From Parasponia andersonii (lineage: Eukaryota > Streptophyta > Magnoliopsida > Rosales > Cannabaceae): a stretch of 64,000 bases of DNA. The stretch's first letter is position 1; each line of letters starts with the position of its first letter. A model generated the notes under the pieces. The model ran no database searches, was not told the DNA's origin, and saw nothing but the letters and a program-made list of their open reading frames with translations. The stretch is taken from NCBI GenBank assembly GCA_002914805.1, contig JXTB01000486.1, positions 162,008-226,007 on the forward strand, given 5' to 3'. Positions 56,046 to 64,000 of this stretch are shown here, one piece after another. The position numbers and the translations under genes are program-made.

Positions 56046-57030
56046 TTGGAGGATTTGCTATTTGACAGATCCTCCAAAATTTTAAAGATTAGAGCGAGGC
56101 TTCAAGAACCTGTGCAAGCTTCATTGGTCGTTTTTCTGGAATCCAACTTGGATGTCTTCGCGTGGCAACATTCGGATATGATCGGGATCGATCCGAATAT
56201 CATATGCCACCGTCTTAACATAGATCCAATAAAGAAGCCTGTACGGCAGAAAAGAAGAGCTATGATTCCAGAACGTTATGTCGCGCTGAAAGAAGAGATA
56301 GAAAAGTTGCTCGAAATTAGATTTATCAGGGAATCTTTTTATCCGAACTGGCTTGCAAACCAAGTTTTGGTAAAAAAACCCAACGGGAAGTGGAGAACGT
56401 GCATCGATTTCACAGATCTCAACAAAGCATGCCCGAAGGACAGCTTTCCCCTTCCAAGAATCGACTAGCTTGTAGATGCGACGTCGGGGCATGAACTCTT
56501 AAGTTTCATGGACGCATATTCTGGATACAATCAAATCCTAATGTACGAACTAGATGAGGAGCATACCTCGTTCATCACTAATCGAGGATTATACTGTTAC
56601 AAAAAGATACCCTTCAGACTCATCAATGTAGGAGCAACCTACCAGCGTCTTGTCAACGTAATGTTTGTAAAACAAATTGGCAAGACAATGGAGGTATATG
56701 TTGATGACATGCTGGTAAAGTCGAAGAAAGCCAAAGATCACATCAAACATCTTGATGAGATGTTTAAAATTCTTCGAAAGTATCAAATGAAGCTGAATCC
56801 CCAGAAGTGTGCATTCGGAGTTGGATCTTAAAAATTTCTAGGTTTCATGGTCAATCAGTGAGGTATTAAAGCTAACCCTTAGAAGATACAAGTGCCGATT
56901 GATAAGCAATCTCCTCGCAAACCCAAAGATGTGCAGAGCCTAGCAGGAAGAGTGGCCGCATTGAGTCGATTTGTATCCAAGTCGACGGATAAGTGCCAAC
57001 CATTCTTTGAAGTATTGAAAGGTTCGAAGA
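56046..57030 (+). pseudogene. Reverse transcriptase region of RT-E pol
   Basis: 56046-56468: VFAWQHSDMIGIDPNIICHR, KKPVRQKRRAMIPERY, NWLANQVLVKKPNGKW, KACPKDSFPLPRID, then a TAG. 56508-56831: MDAYSGYNQI, SFITNRGLYCYKKIPFRLIN and the catalytic VYVDDMLVKSKKAKDH. 56892-57176: thumb and connection (RKPKDVQSLAGRVAALSRFV). All RT core motifs are present; stops at 56466-56468 and 56829-56831 and a frameshift near 57085 disable it. In the fingers-palm motif PFGL, Gly is Arg (IPFRL). Confidence 0.9.
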
Positions 57031-57084
57031 GGTTAGAGTGGACGAGACAATGCGAGCAGGCGTTCCAGGAATTAAAAATACACT

Positions 57085-58015
57085 TGGTTCTTCTCCACTC
57101 TTGTCGAAGCCAAATCCGGGGGAAGAATTATATTTATACCTCGCTGTTTCTAAATATACGACAAGCGCTGCGTTAATTCAAGAATATGAAAAGATACAGC
57201 GACCAGTGTACTACATAAGTAAAACACTACTCGATGCCGAAACAAGATATCCAGAGATGGAGAAATTGGCATTAGCACTCATTGTCGCATCCAGGAAACT
57301 TCGACTTCATTTTCATGCGCACACCATCAAAGTTTTCACGAAATTTCCATTAAAGCAGATTCTGCAAAAATCCGAGGCTTCTGGATGACTATTTAAGTGG
57401 GCAATTGAGTTGAGTCAGTTCGACATCGATTTTCAACCCCGCACGAAGATCAAAGGGCAAGCCCTCGCAGATTTCATTGCAGAATTCACATATGATGTCA
57501 ATCTTCCCACAGAAGTAATCAAAAAGCCTACTATAGATTTATCCAGATTGTGGAAGCTTTATATCGATGGATCATCGAATGAGAATGGAGCTGGTGCGAG
57601 CTTAGTATTAATTAGTCCTGAAGGGCACAATATTCATTGTGCACTTCGCTTCAAATTTCCAACATCAAATAATGAGGCAGAATATGAAGTACTGATAGCC
57701 GGGCTAAAGCTCACACAACAAATGAAGGTCGAAGTGATTGAAGTATACAGTGATTCCTAGCTGGTCATTTGTCAAGTGAACGGCAAGTATCAAGCAAGAG
57801 GAAAGAGAATGATGGCTTATTTACAGGAGGTACAAAGATTATTCTCGACATTCACTGCCTATAATATTTAACTTCTTCCTCGCATTAAGAATATTCGGGC
57901 AGATGCTCTAGCTAAACTCGCCTCAACAAAAGATGCCGAATTACTAAAGGTAGTCCCTGTCGAGTTTCTTACAAAACCAAGTATCGAAGCAGAGCCCCAA
58001 ATAGCTATGACGATT
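57085..58015 (+). pseudogene. Degenerate RNase H followed by a second, catalytically complete RNase H in RT-E
   Basis: First domain (about 57085-57480): LYLYLAVSKYTTSAALI, RPVYYISKTLLDAETRYPEM, FKWAIELSQFDIDFQPR; the Asp expected in the first strand is absent (AVS). Second domain (about 57540-57930): LWKLYIDGSSNENGAG, TSNNEAEYEVLIAGLKL, VIEVYSDS and NIRADALAKLAST, giving the full set of acidic residues D, E, D, D. Established view of the Tat lineage: an acquired plant/archaeal-type RNase H took over catalysis. Stops at 57758 and 57869 interrupt the frame. Confidence 0.83.
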
Positions 58016-58045
58016 GATAAAAAATCATCGTGAGTAGATCCTATA

Positions 58046-59264
58046 ATGAAGTATATACAAAATGGCGATCTCCCCAAAAACAAAGACGACACAAAGCGAC
58101 TTCGAATGAAAGTAGCTTGCTATGTTATCTATGACGAGAAGCTTTATCGAAGAAGTTTTAGTATGCCGTTATTGTTATGTGTTGATAAAGAAAAAGCGGA
58201 CTACATAATAAGGGAAATTCATGAAGGAATATGCGGAAATCATTTCGGGGGGTAGGCACTTGCGAACAAGATTCTAAGATAAGGGTATTTTTGGCCGACC
58301 ATGAAGAAGGATACGATGGAATTTACTAGGAGGTGTAACAAATGCCAACGATTTGCAACTGTTCCTAGAATGCCACCTATTCCTCTCACTCCAATGACCA
58401 GTCCATGGCCATTTGTAGTATGGGGAATTGATATTATCGGAACACTTCCATTGGCGCGAGGTGGATTGAAATATGCAGTGGTCGCAGTCGATTATTTCAC
58501 CAAGTGGACAGACACTGAAGCCTTAAGTACCATTTATGTGAAAAAGATGATAGATTTTGTTTAAAATTTATAATCTGCCATTATAGTATACCACATACCA
58601 TAATTTCTGATAATGTGAAACAATTTGACTGCGACGAGTTCCGTAACTTCTGCAACAACTTAGGCATCAAGAAGAATTTCTCCGTTGTTGTTCATCCACA
58701 AGCCAATAGACAGGTCGAAGCGATAAATAAAATACTTAAACACAATATAAAGATAAAATTGGAAGAGCATAAAGGCGCTTGGCCAGAGTTACTCCCTGAA
58801 GTGTTATGGGCTTATTGCACACTCAACGAACAACTACCAGAGAGAGTCTATTCTCTTTAGCTTACGGTTATGAAGCAATGGTTTCGGTTGAAATTGGTGC
58901 GAGCTCTCTACGATGATCAACCTATGAGCAAGATCGCAACAAAATACTAATGAGGATTGAGCTCGATCTTTTAGAAAAAAGGCGCGAGCAGTCTCAGCTT
59001 CGAATCGCATCATATCAACAGCGCACTACTCGATATTATAACTCTAAAGTCAGACGAAGAGGATTTGAATTTGGTGACCTTGTTCCTTGGCAAATCTTAC
59101 CTAATAATAAAGAGCATGGTGCTGGAGTATTTAGACCCTCTTGGGAAGGACCGTATATTATTGATGCCATCATTCGACCTGGGACATATAAGTTAGCTCG
59201 CACTGGCGGACAAAAGATCGAGCATGCCTGGAATGCAGAACAACTTCATCGCTATTATCAGTAA
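58046..59264 (+). pseudogene. Integrase region of RT-E pol
   Basis: 58046-58255: MKVACYVIYDEKLYRR and REIHEGICGNHFGG (zinc-binding His pair); 58301-58564: RRCNKCQRFATVPRMP, WGIDIIGTLPLARGG, YFTKWTDTEALST (first Asp). 58615-58860: FRNFCNNLGIKKNFSVVVHP and NRQVEAINKILKH (Glu). 58950-59264: C-terminal DNA-binding part ending RPSWEGPYIIDAIIRPGTYK and AWNAEQLHRYYQ, stop at 59262-59264. Stops at 58253, 58562 and around 58858 break the frame. Confidence 0.88.
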
Positions 59265-60037
59265 ATTTTCATGTACATCTTTATGTTTTCGTCAATCATC
59301 AATAAAGATATCTACTTATTCGTAATTCATTAATCATCATTCGTTGATCGTCATTCGTTGATCGTCATTCCTCATCATCAATAAGGGTGTCTCCTCATCG
59401 ATCATTCGATTTGGTGCTGTTTATAGTTTTATGGTAGTCTTCGAACACCATAAAACTCGGGGGGCAATGAGATCAGAATATTATCTCCTACTTACTTTCT
59501 AAAGGACTATGCAAAACGTCCATTTAGAGGGGTCAGAATTTTAGATTGTCGAAATATCTAAAATTTCTTAAAATCTTAGGATTTTCTCCTTGCTTCATGC
59601 CTTAGCATGTTGTATTACGCAATTTTCCTCCTCAAACAACAAAGTAACTAAGCAAAACATTCATTGTTCGATGTGATATATTGCTATATTTACATTTTGC
59701 CATGGAACTTTTGAAAAACAGTATTGAGTTTGCATTACTCATACTTGATGTTTTCTTAAGCGACCTAACCTATCCTAACACAACCATTTTAAGTGTGTTG
59801 GATTCAAATCGCAATAGCGTACCGATTAGTCACTGTGATTGACTACTTGGTTAAATTAATTATCTTCTTTATTACAACTTAGTTATTTGATTGTTTTGCA
59901 GGAATAAATGTCTAATAAAGAAAGCATTCATTTATTAATAAAAGCTCGAACCTATATGCAAGCAAAGAAATACAAATAAGAAGGGGACCAAGCCCCTATT
60001 GTTCTGAAGTTAAAAAAATAATAAAAGAACATTATTT
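59265..60037. other. Convergent 3' untranslated region of RT-E
   Basis: 773 bp between the pol stop and the stop of the antisense gene. Short tandem text of the type ATCGTCATTCGTTG occurs at 59339-59372. On the minus strand AATAAA (59931-59936 on plus as TTTATT) could serve as the antisense gene's polyadenylation signal. Confidence 0.55.
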
Positions 60038-62187
60038 TTATGAAAATGTGCTCACTCCACCATCTCCAGTTTTGGTAGCTTCATTTTCCCTCCAATTCTG
60101 GATAAGCTCGACCACGTCTTCGCCAAGGATGGAAAAGTCGAAGTCCGGATGCTCGCAGAAGATGTTATATATAATGGTCGACGAGGCGATGTCACTGGCT
60201 TTGTCTTCGAGCTCCTTGACTTCAGTAGCCTTGAACTCTTCAACAGCCTTGTGAGCTGCCTCTGTTGTCGCCTCCTTCATGCGATTCGGATACTCGGAGA
60301 TAGTCTTTTCAAGCTCTTTAATTTTTTCCTCGAGCTTTTCCTTTTCGAACTTCTCCTTGGCCAGACCTTCAAGCAGCTGCTGTCTCTCTAAATCAAAGGC
60401 TTTTTTCTCCTCCTCGCGAGCCTTCTCCGAGTCCTCGAATGCTTGGGTTATCTCTTCAACTTTTTCGGCCTTCTCTAAACACTCAAGGACTGGGTAATGC
60501 ATCAGGACAGCTTTTGCAACAGTCTGAAAATATAACACATCAATACGAGAAAAATGTGTTGAAAAGAGAAAATAGAAGATGCTTACATTTACCAACATCC
60601 TCATCGTAGAACCAAAGTCAACCTTGGCAGATCGTCACTTCATCCTCTCCTAGCCATCTTCGGAAGTAAAGCAATCAATGAAGGCTATGCTCATACTAGC
60701 CTTCTCCGACAATTGGTTAAAGAGTAAGAAAAGCTCCTCATCTTTATTAACCTGGTTCAGATTCGAAGAAGTGGCAGTCTCCTTGGATGGTTCGGGATGG
60801 CTCACAGTTTGAGATTGAGGAGGAGGCGAGCTTGTCGGGATATCCTCGAAGGCGACTTTTCATTTCTTGGAAGTGTCGATCTTCTCTTTCTCTTTTGACG
60901 TTGATGGAGGTGTGCTCTCTGGCGTCTTGGACTTAGCCATTGACCCCAAAGTGGAAGGCGGTGCATGCAGTCTGCTACCAATAACCATTTCTGTACATAT
61001 ATGAGTCAGCATGCGAGGTGACATAATACGAGTTTAAGGAAAGAAGGAAAAAATAATAATTACCTTCTTGCTGTTGAGAAGCTGGTGCTGATGCGGTTTC
61101 TGGAGATGATGGTTCCGAGGTTGTAAGGGTGGCAGGTGCTTTTCACTTCTTAGGTTTGGAAGACGAGGCACTCTTTTCTGTCTGCTTCCTCCGCTTCTTC
61201 TTCTTCGAGCTTGAGGGTCTGGTCGAGCAGACGGTGAAATCTGGGAACGCGGCTCCCCTTGGAAGCAGACTGCAAGTGACTAAGTTCTTGGAAGTCCCAA
61301 ACTTCTTCTAATAGAATTTTTCAATCAAAAGGTCGTTTATTCTGTACACCCTAGCGAGCTATTCTCTGGATAGTCCAGGTCGTTCCCTATTATTTACAAT
61401 GACATATGAGTGCGGTCAGAATAAATATGATTATACAGAAAAGGCGATAAACTGAATTCTACCTACCAAGATTCTGAAAGAAGTCGTTATCCGCATAGTC
61501 AAAGTAGAAAAATAGATTTTTCCATTTTCCCATTTTGTTGTGAACCCCGTAGATAGTTTTTATTGCTTAGTTCGACCACTTGCTCGCATAAAAGAAGCCA
61601 AAGTCTGATGGATTTGATTTGACTCAGTAAAACCAAGCGAACTCTTTAGGAGTGGGGGTTTCTAAGCTTAGTTTATCGTATAGTATGTACAGACCTACCA
61701 TGTATCTATAAGTGTTTAGAGTTAGGTGAAAAGGAACGACTTCGTAATAATCGACAATAGATTTTATGTAAGGATGAAGTACGAGGAGGACCTCGCATTT
61801 GAGAACTGCTTCAGAGAATGAGGCAATTCCGCGAGGTGGAGTATGTGGTCGATTGAACTCCATAGGAAGGCGAAGAGGGATAGCGATCTTGTAGTTGCAC
61901 ATGATCTTGCTGAGCCTGTTCGTGGTGCAGTTCGTCCTTATATTGGTGCATGACCAGTCTCCCTCTATATATTGATAATCCGTTACGAACGCAGGGACAT
62001 CTCTGATATGCCCGGGCCATTGGTCTTGAGGAAGATCACCCATGTGAGCACTACTTTACCTGACCCTGGTTACCTCAACTTCGGGTTCTGGCTCAAGATA
62101 ATCTTCGAGGTTTATGGAGCTAACACTGGTATTGGAAGATTCTCCTAAGAATGCATTCCCTTCCCTAAAATCCCCACTACTAGACAT
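60038..62187 (-). pseudogene. Antisense multi-exon gene in the 3' region of RT-E (PF04195-like N-terminus, coiled-coil C-terminus)
   Basis: Minus-strand exons: 62187-61467 (721 nt, ATG right after a CAG acceptor), 61393-61064, 60990-60587 and 60523-60038, plus a 5'-UTR exon ending at 62584. Splice positions match RT-C to within a few bases, and exon 1 length and phase are identical. Residues 1-40: MSSSGDFREGNAFLGESSN, acidic. Then MGDLPQDQWPGHIRD, LRLPMEFNRPHTPP, VLHPYIKSIVDYYEVVPFH, LETPTPKEFAWFY (PF04195-like). Exon 2: Ser/Lys-rich. Exon 3: GSMAKSKTPESTPPS, SHPEPSKETATSS. Exon 4: long coiled coil (EKFEKEKLEEKIKELEKTIS) and ASSTIIYNIFCEHPDFDFS. Here ATG and the 28568-type donor (GT at 60586-60585) are intact, but the exon-2 acceptor AG is AA and there are stops in exons 1-3. 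Convergent with pol. The intact exon 4 alone gives a 188-codon frame. Function unknown; lysine clusters suggest the nucleus (inference). Confidence 0.78.
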
Positions 62188-62770
62188 CTGAAAAGAAATA
62201 TGGATGGATTTAGTCCTATGCGAGCATCAGGGATCTTAGCTATATATGAGCAGTTTTGGGGTCTCTTCCTAGGATTGCATCAACAAGCTACTCATCGTAT
62301 TTTTTCTAATCGATCTACGGATTCATAAAAATAGTTCGAGCAGTTTGTTAAAAAATAAAAAACTCTTTCACGAGTTCATCTCTGTCAATCATTTAAAAGA
62401 AGGTATTCTATAAACCAACGAAGGGGATCTAAAAATTTCCATTTTACAATCCATCCGAATATGAGATAGGTTTATGTTTAGAATATTTAGGCTCTACGGT
62501 TTGTTCCTATTTTCTAGAAATAGGATCTGTAAATAAGAGTTCTGGAAAAATCGAAGAACAAGAGAGAGAAGATATATACTAACCTTTCTTCGAAGACGGA
62601 GGGACCAAGATGACGTCTAAAGGATTATGATGATAACTTCGTCGTAGAAGATGACAAAATTGTGCGAGCTAAGAAACAGAACGACGCCGAAAGGATTGCT
62701 CTGTGAATACTTCGGGTTTCGAAAGAAATAGCAGACGATAGGTTTTTGAAGAGGAGGCGGATTAATTTTC

Positions 62771-62780
62771 GATATATATG
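62771..62780 (-). promoter_or_regulatory. TATA box of the antisense gene of RT-E
   Basis: Minus strand CATATATATC, followed about 190 bp on by the 5'-UTR splice donor (AAG/GTTAG at 62584/62583). Same layout as RT-C. Confidence 0.55.
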
Positions 62781-63012
62781 CCTTCAGCATCGTTAAATCA
62801 CAGCCGTAGATCAAACTATTTAATTTTCAGATCCAAAGGCCGAAGTTCACGCAGGATTTGATTTTTCTGAAATTAAATCGGTATCTTTTCAAAATTTGAA
62901 ACGATTCGATTTAAGGCAACAGCTGGCATCATCGCTATCATTGTGTTTGTTTTAAAAAGGAAAAGAAGGGAAAAGTCTCCTTGAGTTTTGCTATTCTTCT
63001 TAGAAAAGATAA

Positions 63013-63018
63013 CACGTG
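63013..63018 (-). promoter_or_regulatory. G-box upstream of the antisense gene of RT-E
   Basis: CACGTG within ACCACGTGT (minus strand), about 235 bp upstream of the TATA box; conserved in RT-C. Confidence 0.5.
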
Positions 63019-63179
63019 GTTTCATCTGTCAGAAAAAAGTGCGCGTGATCTTGAAAATGTGAGATTTGAGATCTAGCAACTCTTCGACTCTTTAAGGTCT
63101 CAAGTCTAGGTCATGACATCGCGTTTTTAAGCTCGCACTTCTAGTAGAAGGAAGCTCTGTTTTGTCCTAAAGAACTAAT

Positions 63180-63195
63180 GGAGCCGGAGGGCAAT
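63180..63195 (+). other. Polypurine tract of RT-E
   Basis: GGAGCCGGAGGGCAAT directly before the 3' LTR; the same place in RT-C has a G-rich tract. Confidence 0.7.
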
Positions 63196-63942
63196 TGTTG
63201 TGCAGTCTAAAATCCTATATGTTGGTCAATACCAAAAAGGAAAAAGTTGACCAAGTGAACGTGTCAGGTCGCATAAGAAAGAGTTAAGTGCGACCTCTTC
63301 CGAAAGAGTTAAGTGCGACCTCCACCACATAAGTTAGTGCGACCTCCTCTGAATGAGTTAAGTGCGACCTCCACTGCATAAGTTAGTGCGACTTCCTCAG
63401 AACGAGTTAAGTCGACCTCCACCGCATAAGTTAGTGCAACCTCCTCCGAAAGAGTTAAGTGCAACCAGAATGAAAAGGAAACTAGACTAAGCTTCGTCAA
63501 ACGGGTAACCAACAAAGAAAGGGAAACAAAAGTTTCTCTTTAAAGATCGACCAGTCATCTCATTTAAGTGATTACCCAGTTATATTGTTACTCAAATTGT
63601 ATTGCCCGATTATACAGTTACTCATTCTCACAATTGGGAAACATTGAGCTATCTTCATCTATATAAATGGAGTTCAATGTTTCAGGGGGGTTTTTTATCT
63701 TTGAAATCTTTTGAGAACCTTTTAAACTCTTGCTTCTTCTTTCTGGACAACACATTGTAATTTGAGCTCTTGTAATTCTCCAGAAAACAGTAAAAAACAG
63801 TGAAAGTAGGCTCATCTTTTTGAGGGCTGAACCACTATAAAATTCTTATCTTTTTATTTATTTTGATTAATTAACTTTTTTCACACACAAGCCATATTTT
63901 ATAATTTTTTCAAATTTATTATTAACAAAACCTCGGTCAACA
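63196..63942 (+). repeat. 3' LTR of RT-E (747 bp)
   Basis: Starts TGTTGTGCAGTC, ends CGGTCAACA. Close to the 5' LTR but has seven instead of five units of the 24-25 bp GTGCGACCTCC repeat (63279-63473), which accounts for the 45-bp length difference. The minus-strand frame 63309-63515 is a translation of this repeat, not a gene. Confidence 0.93.
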
Positions 63943-63947
63943 ATCCT

Positions 63948-64000
63948 CAAGTGTACTATCAGTTGGAGATAATTTTGTCCTTTATTTCCGGTGCGTGTAT
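63948..64000. other. Right flank of RT-E
   Basis: 53 bp after the target duplication; continues the sequence interrupted at 52660. Too short to classify. Confidence 0.5.

Larger units (their letters stand above)
52666..63942 (+). mobile_element. RT-E: Tat-lineage Ty3/gypsy retrotransposon (11.3 kb)
   Basis: LTRs 52666-53367 and 63196-63942 with TG and CA ends, perfect target duplication ATCCT (52661-52665 and 63943-63947). Order on the plus strand: primer binding site, gag, protease, RT, RNase H, second RNase H, integrase, then a 3.9 kb 3' region with a gene on the minus strand, polypurine tract and 3' LTR. Less decayed than RT-C, yet pol has about a dozen stops. It lies 111 bp after the UGT stop codon, so it may have disturbed the UGT 3' end. 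Confidence 0.95.

Noticed and set aside
63309-63515. 68-codon repetitive protein frame on the minus strand
   Set aside because: It translates the LTR tandem repeat; the unit length is not a constant multiple of three and the array differs in the other LTR.

Overview
The window looks like nuclear DNA of a flowering plant, most likely a eudicot. It is AT-rich, almost entirely built of nested LTR retrotransposons, and its only host-type genes are two relatives of the plant UDP-glycosyltransferase family UGT71. I see no tRNA, rRNA, CRISPR array or bacterial-type operon. The species cannot be named from the sequence alone.

Layout, left to right. 1-3376: 3' end of a Ty3/gypsy element (RT-A), a 2.6 kb LTR ending at 3376. 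4254-12045: RT-B, with two 2.6 kb LTRs, target duplication CTTCA and an interior with no gag or pol. 13494-16326: a decayed UGT71-type gene broken by a LINE 3' fragment (14452-15611) and a SINE (16010-16211). About 17760-19440: remains of a CACTA-type (TNP2) transposase. 20481-23919: an inverted-repeat DNA element split by a minus-strand solo LTR (21003-23890), followed by a second small MITE (23924-24399). 25237-36347: RT-C, a minus-strand Tat-lineage Ty3/gypsy element. 36614-49444: RT-D, a plus-strand chromovirus (Tekay-like) carrying a copia-like solo LTR, which itself carries a gypsy solo LTR. 49628-49825: a SINE. 51096-52554: the second UGT71-type gene, full length but with two single-base frameshifts. 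52666-63942: RT-E, a plus-strand Tat element with target duplication ATCCT.

The most interesting content is in the two Tat elements. Each carries, between pol and the 3' LTR and on the opposite strand, a gene with its own apparent promoter (G-box and TATA box), a 5'-UTR intron and four coding exons. Exon 1 is exactly 721 nt in both copies, and splice positions and phases agree. The predicted protein (about 640 residues) has an N-terminal region resembling the Pfam family described as 'putative gypsy type transposon' (PF04195), a lysine-rich middle with nuclear-localisation-like motifs, and a C-terminal coiled coil. Both copies are decayed.

A second pattern concerns the long LTRs of RT-A, RT-B, RT-D and the minus-strand solo LTR. 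Although diverged, all have a splice-donor-like site and, 700-760 bp further on in RT-A and RT-B, a pyrimidine tract plus AG, at the same relative places. This suggests, but does not prove, an intron inside the LTR.

Every protein-coding region here is damaged (stops, frameshifts, lost catalytic residues), so the window is best read as a retrotransposon graveyard that has separated and broken a small UGT71 cluster.
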